Positions 34,433 through 42,499 of a stretch of 64,000 bases of DNA are shown piece after piece. Source of the DNA: Runella rosea (GTDB taxonomy: Bacteria; Bacteroidota; Bacteroidia; Cytophagales; Spirosomataceae); assembly GCF_003325355.1 (NCBI RefSeq), contig NZ_CP030850.1, positions 1,240,001-1,304,000 on the forward strand. The letters run 5' to 3'. Made by a program: the position numbers and the translations under genes. Positions within the stretch are counted from its first letter, which is position 1; every line of letters begins with the position of its first letter. The notes under the pieces were generated by a model that was not told the DNA's origin, made no database searches, and saw nothing but the letters and a program-made list of their open reading frames with translations.

Positions 34433-35164
34433 TTATACTCCTATTTCAAACAGTTCGTCAAAGTGTCGCTTTGATATTTTCACATACTTACCTACCCGCT
34501 GCTTTGGTATGTTATTATCGTACACCCTGCCATAGATTTGGTCACGGCTTATGCTGTATTTGTGCTGTATTTCTTCTACCGTGTACCAGTCCGTAATGCT
34601 GCTTACATCGTTGCGGGTCTGTTTAAAGTAGCGGTCAATGTGAGGCTTGGAAACCAGTAGCTTACCGTTATGTACCGTCTTAGGTATGTCATTCTCTTTT
34701 ATAATGTTGTTCAATCGCCCATATTTGACAAAATACTTTTCTTCAATCTCTTTGGCCGTGTAAAATTCGCTGACGGGTTGAGGCTCTTTTTTGGGAGTTC
34801 TGACAAAAGGTTGGTCAAACAGTCGGTCAATATCCGAACGTCTTACGATTGTCTTTTTCTCTTTGAGATTTACCGCGTGAAGCTTACCGGAGTTAATGAG
34901 TTCATAAACGGTTTGCCGTGAACAACCTATCAATTTTGAAACCTGTTGTACGCTTAAAAACTCCCTCACTTTCAGAACTTCCATAGGCTGGGTTCTGATA
35001 CGCTTAGTTTCCTGCTTGCTTGCCTCAACCTTTATGCCCCTTGCTTTTGCTTTATACGCACGTTGGGAACACTTATGACTGCAATACTGCGTTACCGTTG
35101 TTCGGGCTGTAAACTCGTTCCCGCAATATTGGCAGATTCTTTGTACCTCAATAGTTGAACTCAT
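34433..35164 (-). CDS. zinc-finger protein with three excisionase-like HTH domains
   Basis: A 243-residue protein from ATG 35164 (MSSTIEVQRICQYC); the frame extends 17 residues upstream. The N-terminus is a treble-clef-like zinc finger (CQYCGNEF and YCSHKCSQRAYKAKARG: Cys-x2-Cys and Cys/His/Cys). Three HTH_17 repeats follow at about 75-125, 130-180 and 190-240 (LSVQQVSKLIGCSRQTVYEL; YTAKEIEEKYFVKYGRLNNI; YTVEEIQHKYSISRDQIYGR), each ending in a KxxxxISKxHxDxxF-like wing. Multiple HTH units suggest it grips several repeats at once, for example the GGTACAAAT arm sites 95 bp upstream. Similar proteins accompany integrases in many Bacteroidota elements. Confidence 0.85.
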   Translation of the reverse strand: MSSTIEVQRICQYCGNEFTARTTVTQYCSHKCSQRAYKAKARGIKVEASKQETKRIRTQPMEVLKVREFLSVQQVSKLIGCSRQTVYELINSGKLHAVNLKEKKTIVRRSDIDRLFDQPFVRTPKKEPQPVSEFYTAKEIEEKYFVKYGRLNNIIKENDIPKTVHNGKLLVSKPHIDRYFKQTRNDVSSITDWYTVEEIQHKYSISRDQIYGRVYDNNIPKQRVGKYVKISKRHFDELFEIGV

Positions 35165-35258
35165 TTTGTACAATAGTGTAATAAAGTGTTTAAAAGTGTC
35201 CGGTAATTTCTCCAATTATTCATCATCCGGGATAAAAAATCAGAATTTAGAGGAATGA

Positions 35259-35279
35259 GGTACAAATGAGGTACAAATA
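35259..35279. repeat. right arm-type repeats of the element
   Basis: GGTACAAATGAGGTACAAAT, two direct GGTACAAAT units, matches 19 of 21 positions of the left copy (27000-27020) in the same orientation. An inverted single unit (ATTTGTAC) lies at 35384-35391, close to the right core. Confidence 0.6.
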
Positions 35280-35332
35280 TAATCGTAAAAAACCAATAAC
35301 AAAACACAACAACAATAAGGTGTATACGTAAT

Positions 35333-35355
35333 AAAAGCCCTTAAATCAGGGCTTT
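35333..35355 (-). terminator. terminator now serving mnmE (element-borne)
   Basis: AAAGCCCT (35334-35341) pairs with AGGGCTTT (35348-35355) with a 6-nt loop. On the leftward strand it runs into TTTTATTA. It lies inside the element, about 45 bp after the mnmE stop, so it replaces the original terminator now at 26877-26923. Confidence 0.7.
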
Positions 35356-35398
35356 ATATTATTTTCCTATACGTTTACTATTTGTACTTTTTGTAGGG

Positions 35399-35416
35399 TT
35401 ACTTTCCAATACAAAA
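35399..35416 (-). repeat. attR: restored 3' end of mnmE
   Basis: TTT TGT ATT GGA AAG TAA, FCIGK-stop, the end of the intact mnmE. The core CCAATACAAAA (35406-35416 on the plus strand) is shared with 26951-26961; the last two sense codons differ synonymously from the displaced copy, as expected if the element brought its own gene end. Confidence 0.85.
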
Positions 35417-36730
35417 CTTACTGAAAATATTGGCCAGCAAATCGTCGTTGACGATTTGACCCGTAATTTCTCCCAAATGGTGCAACGCCACGCGAATATC
35501 CTGCGCTAAAAAATCACCCGTGATTCCCATTTCCAATCCATTGAGCGCATCGGTCAGGGCTTGTTGGGTTTTGACAAGATGATCGTAATGGCGTAGATTC
35601 GTTACGACCGTATCGGTTTTCTTCTCGTCATACACGCGTTGGGTAATGGCTTTTTTAAGCTCTTCAATTCCTTCTTTTTTCTGCGCCGAAATCCGAACGA
35701 AGCTATCATTTTTTACCTCAACAAAGGCTGCGCCTAAATCCGTTTTGTTTTGCACCCAAATGGTCTTGGCATCATCCGCCAAGGGCGCAATTTGGGATAA
35801 GGTTTGTTGGCTGTCAAACAAAGCAAGCACAATATCAGCCTTTTCAATCGTCTGCTTAGAGCGCTCAATACCAATGGATTCCACAATATCCTCGGTTTCG
35901 CGGATACCTGCCGTATCGATGATGCGAAACTTGACACCGTTGATATAAAGAACATCCTCAATCACGTCGCGCGTGGTGCCCGCGATGGCCGTCACGATGG
36001 CTTTTTCTTCGTTCAAAAGGGCGTTGAGCAGGGTCGATTTACCCACATTCGGCGCCCCAATGATTGCCACGGGCACACCCTCTTTGAGCGCATTGCCGAA
36101 ATCAAATGATTCAATCAACGGTGAAATGGCCGTTTGTAAGCTGATAATCAATCGCTTGAGGTCGTCGCGATTGGCAAACTCCACATCTTCTTCGCCAAAG
36201 TCCAGTTCGAGTTCCACCATGGAGGCAAAATGAATCAATTCTTCACGAAGAGAGGTCAATTTCTTGGAAAAACCGCCCCTCAATTGATTCAACGCTGTGC
36301 GGTGGCTCGCCGCCGAATCGGCCGCGATAAGATCGGCAACGGCTTCGGCCTGCACCAAATCAAACTGACCATTGAGAAATGCCCGTTGGGTAAACTCTCC
36401 TGGGCCCGCCAAACGCGCCCCCGCGCGAACCAACAGTTTTAGAATCTGGCGAATGATGTAGTCGGAGCCGTGGCAGGATATTTCAACGGTGTCTTCTTTG
36501 GTAAACGATTTGGGCGACTTAAAAACCGCTACCAGCACTTCATCGACGATAGTTTCACCGTCGCGAATGGTACCAAAATGAAGCGTGTGCGTTTCCACTT
36601 TTCGGAGGTCTTTTCCCCTAAAGATTTGGTTTACCACCTCAAATGTCCCTTCTCCCGACACGCGTATCACTCCGATGGCGCCCACGCCCGAGGCCGTGGC
36701 CAAGGCGCAGATGGGTTCTTGTTGTAGCAT
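35399..36730 (-). CDS. mnmE: tRNA modification GTPase MnmE (TrmE)
   Basis: A 443-residue GTPase that, with MnmG, installs the carboxymethylaminomethyl group on wobble uridine of tRNAs. The N-terminal folate-binding domain (ICALATASGVGAIGVIRVSG), helical domain and inserted G domain are all present: G1 GAPNVGKSTLLNALL near residue 224, G2 AGTTRDVIED, G3 DTAGIRETED, G4 QNKTD. The C-terminus is the conserved FCIGK with the catalytic Cys. Length is normal. The last codons were supplied by the inserted element without amino-acid change. The next gene upstream is a DUF4177 protein 2 bp away. Confidence 0.97.
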   Translation of the reverse strand: MLQQEPICALATASGVGAIGVIRVSGEGTFEVVNQIFRGKDLRKVETHTLHFGTIRDGETIVDEVLVAVFKSPKSFTKEDTVEISCHGSDYIIRQILKLLVRAGARLAGPGEFTQRAFLNGQFDLVQAEAVADLIAADSAASHRTALNQLRGGFSKKLTSLREELIHFASMVELELDFGEEDVEFANRDDLKRLIISLQTAISPLIESFDFGNALKEGVPVAIIGAPNVGKSTLLNALLNEEKAIVTAIAGTTRDVIEDVLYINGVKFRIIDTAGIRETEDIVESIGIERSKQTIEKADIVLALFDSQQTLSQIAPLADDAKTIWVQNKTDLGAAFVEVKNDSFVRISAQKKEGIEELKKAITQRVYDEKKTDTVVTNLRHYDHLVKTQQALTDALNGLEMGITGDFLAQDIRVALHHLGEITGQIVNDDLLANIFSKFCIGK

Positions 36731-36732
36731 GT

Positions 36733-36933
36733 TTAAAACTCACTTAGTCGTTTAAAAATAAACAACAGCTTTTTAGTTGCACCATTGTACTCGTTGGTAT
36801 CCAATGAGTTAAGCAACTCCCATCCATCTTCTCCCATTTTATTCAATTGGGTTTCGATGTCTACGGCGTCCAATTTCGTCCCCCAAAAGCCACCTGGCTT
36901 AAATTCAATTACTTTATATTCAAATTTTGGCAT
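36733..36933 (-). CDS. DUF4177 family small protein
   Basis: A 66-residue protein from ATG 36933 (MPKFEYKVIEFKPGGFWGTK). The open frame runs 25 residues further upstream but that part repeats a LKAYL motif and lacks family character. The DUF4177 pattern is clear: FEYKVIEF at the start, then LNKMGEDGWELLNSL and LLFIFKR at the end. The function of the family is unknown. It ends 2 bp before the mnmE start, so the two may be co-transcribed. Confidence 0.85.
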   Translation of the reverse strand: MPKFEYKVIEFKPGGFWGTKLDAVDIETQLNKMGEDGWELLNSLDTNEYNGATKKLLFIFKRLSEF

Positions 36934-36964
36934 TGCTTTTTCTTTTGATAAATACGCTTTCAAA

Positions 36965-37723
36965 CTAGGGCAAAGATACGCTTTTAGGCTTTCTTGGCCT
37001 AAAAGCATAGCCCAAAGCGATCCCAGCCGACAGACCAGGCATGGTGCCGTAGTTGCCAGGTTGATTGGGTCGAAGATTTAAGAAATCACGTCTAAGCAAG
37101 TTCAAGGATGTCTCATCTAAATTATTTTTCACCATTAATCCTCTGACTCCCAATCCCGCATAGATTTCTATCGCCATTTTCTTTTGGGTAATCAACACGT
37201 AGCCCAATTTAAAATGCCCCGCCGACACCAACCGATGCGTACGCACGGCTACTTCCTCAAAATAGGCACAGCCTCCCCAGGTATTGCAATCACGGCCAAC
37301 GGCTTGGAGTTGGTCCGTAGTCACGTTTTTATGAAAGTATTCAAGGGCCGCAAAAAAGCTGCCGTTGGTAGAAGACATATCGGAAAAATAATACCGAATC
37401 TGACTCCGAAAACGCCACGTTTGACGGTTGGGATATTGGTCGCGTTCGTAGGAATAGACATTGAAAGAATTATGGCCCCACCCTATTTCTTGCTGAACGC
37501 TCCAACGTTTGGGCAACGGCACTTCAAGACCTAAGGTAAAGGTATTGTCGGGATCAATCAACGTACTCGGAATTGTTTTTAGAATAGCCTTCGGCAACGG
37601 AATGACCTGCGCAGAAAGCGTTGAAATTGAAGCAATTATTCCCACGAAAAGAAATAAATACCATTTCACAAAAAAGAAGTATGCTTTGCTTTTGAGCCGT
37701 TGCGGGGCTTTATATTTCATCAT
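36965..37723 (-). CDS. predicted outer-membrane beta-barrel-type protein, unknown
   Basis: A 252-residue protein with a long signal region (KAYFFFVKWYLFLFVGIIASISTLSAQ). The mature part alternates amphipathic strands and turns (FTLGLEVPLPKRWSVQQEIGWG, QTWRFRSQIRYYFSD, GSFFAALEYFHKN, SAGHFKLGYVLITQKKMAIEIYAGLGVRG, LSAGIALGYAFRP) as in small DUF3575-type barrels. Two Cys (RDCNTWGGCAYF) may form a disulfide. It overlaps the upstream LVIVD lipoprotein by 4 bp (ATGA), so it is the last member of a leftward run of envelope genes. Confidence 0.7.
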   Translation of the reverse strand: MMKYKAPQRLKSKAYFFFVKWYLFLFVGIIASISTLSAQVIPLPKAILKTIPSTLIDPDNTFTLGLEVPLPKRWSVQQEIGWGHNSFNVYSYERDQYPNRQTWRFRSQIRYYFSDMSSTNGSFFAALEYFHKNVTTDQLQAVGRDCNTWGGCAYFEEVAVRTHRLVSAGHFKLGYVLITQKKMAIEIYAGLGVRGLMVKNNLDETSLNLLRRDFLNLRPNQPGNYGTMPGLSAGIALGYAFRPRKPKSVSLP

Positions 37724-38481
37724 GGCTCAATGGAAATTTTGCTCAGCAATTCCAATTTTTCTCCCTTTTGGTAGCGGTATTGATAAAAGCCTCCTTCGCC
37801 CGTTACGAGCAGGGTTTTAGTAAGTGGAATCACGTCAAAGGATTTAACATCTTTGAGCGTTTCTTTCAAAACGGGCTGTTCTGGTTTTGAAATATCAAAC
37901 ACTTTTAATCCATTATTCCCCTCACAAACAAACAGTTGTGTTCCATCCACCCCCAATCCATACGGACTTTCCATCGGTTGGGTATGCACCAAACGAGGAT
38001 TCTTCAAATCCGACACGTCGACCACATCCAAAGAACTCAACGACGTAAATTGACGGCAATTTACGCCTGCTCTCAACGTCACATAAGCATACTTTTCCTG
38101 AACCACCACGGGGTCACAGCTCTGAACGTGGGTATAACGCGAAAGCAACGAAGGGCTGTTTGGTTGTCGATTGTCAAAAATATACATGCCATCACTGGCG
38201 CCGATGAAGAGGTTATCCCTATACGGAAAAATCGTTTCTAATCCGACGTTCAGCATTACGTAATTTTTGGCCACGGGGTTGTCGGGCGCACTGATGTCAT
38301 ATACTTGCAATTTATCGGGCAAAACGCAATACAGGGCATTGCCAACGATGGCAAAACGAGCCATCGAGCCGCCAATACCCGACTGGCTATTGGGAGAAAT
38401 ATCGGCACTTTTATCGCTAGAACAAGCCAAAACTAAACTCCAAATCGCCGCTACAACGGTGGGGTACAGTACCTTTTTCAT
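37720..38481 (-). CDS. LVIVD-repeat lipoprotein
   Basis: A 253-residue lipoprotein from ATG 38481 (MKKVLYPTVVAAIWSLVLACSSDK, Cys20). The mature part is a beta-propeller-like series of LVIVD units: LQVYDISAPDNPVAKNYV, MYIFDNRQPNSPSLLSRY, LDVVDVSDLKNPRLVHT, LKVFDISKPEQPVLKET. Such repeats are common in surface lipoproteins with no assigned biochemical role. It is followed with a 4-bp overlap by the barrel-type gene and preceded by a second LVIVD lipoprotein 14 bp away. Confidence 0.87.
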   Translation of the reverse strand: MKKVLYPTVVAAIWSLVLACSSDKSADISPNSQSGIGGSMARFAIVGNALYCVLPDKLQVYDISAPDNPVAKNYVMLNVGLETIFPYRDNLFIGASDGMYIFDNRQPNSPSLLSRYTHVQSCDPVVVQEKYAYVTLRAGVNCRQFTSLSSLDVVDVSDLKNPRLVHTQPMESPYGLGVDGTQLFVCEGNNGLKVFDISKPEQPVLKETLKDVKSFDVIPLTKTLLVTGEGGFYQYRYQKGEKLELLSKISIEP

Positions 38482-38495
38482 GGTCATATCAGTTT

Positions 38496-39041
38496 TTAGC
38501 GAAAACATTTAGGACGCTTCATTGTCACTTTTTCCCAGCCCATCACCACTCCCTTGGTTTCATCCACGCATTCAAAATAAGCGTTGAGATAAGGGGGATA
38601 GGATTGGGCAGGAAAGGCGTTTTCAATTCGCTTAATCAACCGAACATTGGTGGGGTCAGCAATGTTGAGCACTACAAAATCCCGCCCGTTATCGGCGTAC
38701 ATCAGGTTTCCTTTTACGGCAATGTCCACATTACCAGGAATTTTAATAAACGAAATCTTTTGGGGGGCGGCGGGATCCGCATTGTTGAGCAAATGAACGC
38801 CTTTGCCCTGTTCATTGATAAAAAGATAACTTCCTTTCACATAAATTTTCCCCGGCCGTCGGAGCGCCTGCGGCGCTTCGGTGCTTACTTTTCGCATTTC
38901 GTCGGTGCTAAGATAAACGGGACGGTAGCCTTCTCCCTTAAATACTGGTGCACCCGGCGGAGCAACGTCATCGCTCACTTCGGAGATACAACCCAGCAAC
39001 CCAAAGAAAATGATAGTCAAGAGAATAAAACTTGGTTTCAT
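38496..39041 (-). CDS. short LVIVD-repeat lipoprotein
   Basis: A 181-residue lipoprotein from ATG 39041 (MKPSFILLTIIFFGLLGCISE, Cys18). It has fewer propeller units than its downstream neighbour (KGVHLLNNADPAAPQKISF, FVVLNIADPTNVRLIKR) and an upstream strand KIYVKGSYLFINEQG. The C-terminal VVMGWEKVTMKRPKCFR is typical of the family, so the short length is not obviously a truncation. A probable tandem relative of the 37720-38481 gene, 14 bp apart. Confidence 0.82.
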   Translation of the reverse strand: MKPSFILLTIIFFGLLGCISEVSDDVAPPGAPVFKGEGYRPVYLSTDEMRKVSTEAPQALRRPGKIYVKGSYLFINEQGKGVHLLNNADPAAPQKISFIKIPGNVDIAVKGNLMYADNGRDFVVLNIADPTNVRLIKRIENAFPAQSYPPYLNAYFECVDETKGVVMGWEKVTMKRPKCFR

Positions 39042-39080
39042 AGTGTTTATTGGTTGATTCGCGCTGAACAAGAACGTATT

Positions 39081-40298
39081 TTATCCTATTTTATCAATCA
39101 AACCAGATTGAAGATTGATTCTCCAACTTTCACCCGTTACTACTTTATCTTCTACATCGCGGTACTCAATGGAGAGATTTTCTTGCTCAAATTTCAACCA
39201 CGCAAAACCATTGTAGCCCACGCCAATTCGACGGATATTTTTTCTTCTTCGTTGGTCATAAAATAGAATAGCGTCAGTATCTACCCGCGGCGCGTCTATC
39301 TCGACCGGCATGCCGCCGTGTCCGATGCAGCGACCGTGAATGGGCAACCCTCCCACCTTTCGTTCTCGGTACCCAACCAGCCGATGCTCATGCCCCCATA
39401 TCCATAATACAGGACGTAAAAACTCACCAAACAGTTGTCTTATTTGCCGCGCTGGACGCGGAAAAGATTTTCGAAAATTCGAAAAAGGGGGATGATGACT
39501 CAAAAAAATGATTCCGCGACGGTCGTCGGGGTTGTCAAGATGAAGTTGATTTTTTAGCCATTTGACTTGTTCTTTTCGTAAGTGGCAATCTGGGGGCGAA
39601 AGAATTTCGACAAAAGGGCGTTCCACCGAAGTATAGCCAGTATCTAAACCAATCACTCGCCAATAGTCATTTTCGAGGCAGAAAAACCCTGCTTTCTGTT
39701 CCCGAATCATCGATGCGTCTGACGGTTTCAACCCGTCGGATGCCGCATTAGCTTCGCGCACGCCCATCGTTGGCAAAAGCATTTTGTAAAACGCGGCTCC
39801 GTTTGAATACATTTCGTGGTTGCCAGCCAGGGCTAGGCTCCCCCATTTGCCACGGGGCCACGACGCTTTGGGGCTGATAAAATTATCGTGTACTTCAGAC
39901 GGCGCACCCACAAAATAAATATCGCCTAAGTGAATCGAATAATCAGGTTTATGGAAGGCTACGACCGCGCCCACGCGGTCGGATTCGGGTGTATCTGAAG
40001 CCCAATCGGAGAGCAGCGCAATTTGGGTCGTTTCGTTTTCGACCTTCATTCTGTACACCCCAGTGTCGTCGCTGGTGGGGTAATATTGATACGGATGACG
40101 GGGACCAAAGCGGCTTTTTAGGTAATGATAGGCAAAACCAAAGATATTCAGCCATAAAAAATCGGTGAGCTTTCGCCCCGCATCGGCCTCCTCAAGGGCA
40201 CTTTGAAATTGGGCATTTTGGGTACGCAGGTGGTTTTCCAGCTCAGAATGACCTACATCAACGTACTCTTTTAAATCTCGTTTGGGGGTATCAGGCAT
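39081..40298 (-). CDS. calcineurin-like metallophosphoesterase
   Basis: A 405-residue protein without a signal peptide. The dimetal phosphoesterase motifs appear in order: IALLSDWASD (in place of the usual first DxH), YSIHLGDIYFVG, SLALAGNHEMYS, GIIFLSHHPPFS and LWIWGHEHRLVGY. The first motif is DWASD rather than DxHG, so the metal site may be modified. The C-terminal 60 residues (GFAWLKFEQENLSIEYRDVED) form a small beta domain. The substrate is unknown. It precedes the LVIVD lipoproteins on the same strand with a 39-bp gap and could belong to that transcript. Confidence 0.87.
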   Translation of the reverse strand: MPDTPKRDLKEYVDVGHSELENHLRTQNAQFQSALEEADAGRKLTDFLWLNIFGFAYHYLKSRFGPRHPYQYYPTSDDTGVYRMKVENETTQIALLSDWASDTPESDRVGAVVAFHKPDYSIHLGDIYFVGAPSEVHDNFISPKASWPRGKWGSLALAGNHEMYSNGAAFYKMLLPTMGVREANAASDGLKPSDASMIREQKAGFFCLENDYWRVIGLDTGYTSVERPFVEILSPPDCHLRKEQVKWLKNQLHLDNPDDRRGIIFLSHHPPFSNFRKSFPRPARQIRQLFGEFLRPVLWIWGHEHRLVGYRERKVGGLPIHGRCIGHGGMPVEIDAPRVDTDAILFYDQRRRKNIRRIGVGYNGFAWLKFEQENLSIEYRDVEDKVVTGESWRINLQSGLIDKIG

Positions 40299-40343
40299 CT
40301 GACTTGTTTTAAAGTCAGCGAATTAAACAAAAAAATGCTAAAA

Positions 40344-42368
40344 TCAAACCTTTAAAATCGTAAACTCCACCCGCCTATTTTTTTTACGGGTTTCTTCAAT
40401 TTCATTGCTTGCTACGGGTTTGGTTGAGCCCCAGCCTTTCACCTGAAGACGATTCTCGGCAATGCCTTTGCCCACTAAATACTTTTTTACCTCTTTCACT
40501 CGGTTTTCAGAGAGTTCCATGTTGAGCTTAAAATCGCCTTGATTGTCGGTATGGCCCTCAATAAGCAGCTCCATATTGGCGTATTTGACCATCATTTCGG
40601 CGATTCGGTCTAAGTCGGGCAAGGCTTCGGTCAGCAACTCAAATTTACTTTGCTCAAACATGATTCCATTCGGCGTAATTTTCTTACCTTCTTTGATGGG
40701 AACCAACAAAATATTCCTTTTTATATCACGAAAACGTTTGTCTTTCGACAAATCCACAATTTCATCCAACGGAAAAAAACCATCCTTCACCGCACTCAAA
40801 CGGTACGACTGCTGAACCGGCAAGATAAGTTTATACTCACCCGTTTCGGGGTCGTATTCAACTTTGGAAATGTTGGTGTTGTCCTTCAATAAATTGGTCA
40901 AAATTTCGGTCGTGACGGGTTTTCGGGTATCGGCGTCAATCACGCTACCCGATATAATCGCCACTGGCTCTGGGCGAATGGCGTTGTAAACCTTAAAACG
41001 AAATAAATCCTCCCCTCCCAAGGAGTTTTGCATGGAGCTTACGTAGGCATATTCTCCCGAAGCAGGAATACTCAAAAAACCATCCCATTGGGGAGTATTA
41101 ATGGCGGGCCCCAAGTTTTCGGGCTGACTCCATTTGGTCCACGATTCATCCAAACGACGCGTCATAAAAATATCCCCACCCCCATAACCCGCATGCCCGT
41201 ACGACGTAAAATAGAGCGTTTTGTTATCGGTTGCAATAAAGGGGGCACTTTCTACGTCAGCGGTGTTGATGATTGAACCCATGTTGAGGGGTTTACTCCA
41301 CGAGCCGTCGCCTTTGACAAAACTGACGTACAAATCGCGATCTCCGTTGGTATCCTGACGCTTGACCGACATCACCAACACATTTCCTTTGGGCGAGAGC
41401 GTAAACTCAGTATTGTTCTTTTTGTCAAGGTTATAAATATCCTCAATCTTACATTCCACGGGTGTTGTCCAACCCGTTTTTGTGCGGGTAGATTTCGACA
41501 ACCCAAACGTCATCGTACCATCCGGGCGGTATACGTTCATGAGGTACAGCGTTTTTCCGTCGGGCGAAATACTCACGATAGCGTTGTTGTCGGCATTATT
41601 GATGGGCGCCCCCATGTTTTGCGCTTCATTCCATTGGTCACCTTGTCGCGTAGCAAACCATACATCCTGATTCTCAGCACCTCCTACATTTTTTTCGTAT
41701 TTCCCTCTTGTAAAAAAAATGGTTTTTCCGTCGGGCGAAATGATGGGAGCCACTTCCTGCGCTTTGGTATTTACACCGATGCCCAAATTCTCTTTGATGA
41801 TTTCTTTGGGCGCATCTTTGAAAACATTGATTTTTGACTCAAAAGGCTTGTTACTTAACGTCAAGCCGATAGCATCTATCTGATTATAGCCTTTGACCCG
41901 GGCAGGATTCAGTGACACTTTCACGGAACTGATCAGCATCGTAGAATCTGGAACGTTTACGACCAAAACTCGACCCACATCAGCAGCGGCAGCCCCAGAA
42001 TTTGTCCATACCGAAACCTCCTTTCCTGCCTCATCATAAGCATATACCTGCGTTATGCAGCCTTGGTTGAAATTTTCGACGATAAGAATCTGGCGTGCTT
42101 TTTGCGGCTTCTCAAAAGCCACCTTAATCCATTCTTCAACGTTGGAATCGGCGTTGTACGGAGACCATGCACAGGCACTTTCTCCAAAGGGAGGGATGGT
42201 ATTGGGCGCTCCCAATACTTGGACGGCCCGGTACTCTTGCCCGTAGGTTTCTTTACGAAATTCGGATGAAAACCCCACTAATTTGCCGGCCCACTGAACT
42301 TCCTGCGCCTGACTCGTGCAAACCGAAGCTAGAACACACCACCACCATCCGATATGTTTGGCCATCAT
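40344..42368 (-). CDS. OmpA-family protein with PD40 (WD40-like) repeats
   Basis: A 674-residue exported protein (HIGWWWCVLASVCTSQAQ). After an N-terminal beta-sandwich-like region come five or so PD40 propeller repeats with the ISPDGKTIFF signature (IISPDGKTIFFTRG, VSISPDGKTLYLMN, TLSPKGNVLVMSV, FIATDNKTLYFTSYG, IPASGEYAYVSS). A carboxypeptidase-regulatory-like segment (ISGSVIDADTRKPVTTEIL) follows, then a C-terminal OmpA/MotB peptidoglycan-binding domain (LLIEGHTDNQGDFKLNMELS, ENRLQVKGWGSTKP, KNRRVEFTI). This architecture is frequent in Bacteroidota and resembles T9SS PorE-like proteins that tie machinery to peptidoglycan. The role here is not determined. Confidence 0.9.
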   Translation of the reverse strand: MMAKHIGWWWCVLASVCTSQAQEVQWAGKLVGFSSEFRKETYGQEYRAVQVLGAPNTIPPFGESACAWSPYNADSNVEEWIKVAFEKPQKARQILIVENFNQGCITQVYAYDEAGKEVSVWTNSGAAAADVGRVLVVNVPDSTMLISSVKVSLNPARVKGYNQIDAIGLTLSNKPFESKINVFKDAPKEIIKENLGIGVNTKAQEVAPIISPDGKTIFFTRGKYEKNVGGAENQDVWFATRQGDQWNEAQNMGAPINNADNNAIVSISPDGKTLYLMNVYRPDGTMTFGLSKSTRTKTGWTTPVECKIEDIYNLDKKNNTEFTLSPKGNVLVMSVKRQDTNGDRDLYVSFVKGDGSWSKPLNMGSIINTADVESAPFIATDNKTLYFTSYGHAGYGGGDIFMTRRLDESWTKWSQPENLGPAINTPQWDGFLSIPASGEYAYVSSMQNSLGGEDLFRFKVYNAIRPEPVAIISGSVIDADTRKPVTTEILTNLLKDNTNISKVEYDPETGEYKLILPVQQSYRLSAVKDGFFPLDEIVDLSKDKRFRDIKRNILLVPIKEGKKITPNGIMFEQSKFELLTEALPDLDRIAEMMVKYANMELLIEGHTDNQGDFKLNMELSENRVKEVKKYLVGKGIAENRLQVKGWGSTKPVASNEIEETRKKNRRVEFTILKV

Positions 42369-42499
42369 GAAGAGTTGAGAAATGAATTTATGGAGTAATT
42401 ATGCTGTAAAAATAATCAAAAATCGTTCCGGAAATAGGTCCAATCTTCATACAACCATTCATTTATTGAGCATTTAGGGATATATTTACCTAATGCTTA

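Larger units (their letters stand above)
26951..35416. mobile_element. 8.5-kb integrative element inserted in the 3' end of mnmE
   Basis: Bounded by an 11-bp direct repeat (CCAATACAAAA at 26951-26961 and 35406-35416) within duplicated mnmE 3' codons. Arm-like GGTACAAAT repeats lie near both ends. Leftward genes, from the mnmE side: zinc-finger/HTH protein, tyrosine integrase, duplicated-domain unknown, excisionase-like HTH, two small ORFs, D5 primase-helicase, zinc-ribbon/TOPRIM-like protein and GTPN protein. The end away from the integrase is non-coding and repeat-rich. No relaxase, coupling protein, type IV secretion, capsid or portal gene is visible. Content resembles a phage satellite or a small non-self-transmissible element. 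The same target site (3' end of trmE/mnmE) is known for SGI1-type islands. Confidence 0.85.

Noticed and set aside
26951-35416. Integrative conjugative element
   Set aside because: No relaxase, coupling protein or type IV secretion genes; the size is too small for a self-transmissible element.
35216-35420. tRNA gene as the integration target of the island
   Set aside because: No cloverleaf or T-loop seen; the duplicated sequence is clearly the coding end of mnmE.
38496-39041. Short LVIVD gene as a truncated fragment of its neighbour
   Set aside because: It has its own lipoprotein signal and the normal family C-terminus; no frameshifted continuation into the next gene was found.
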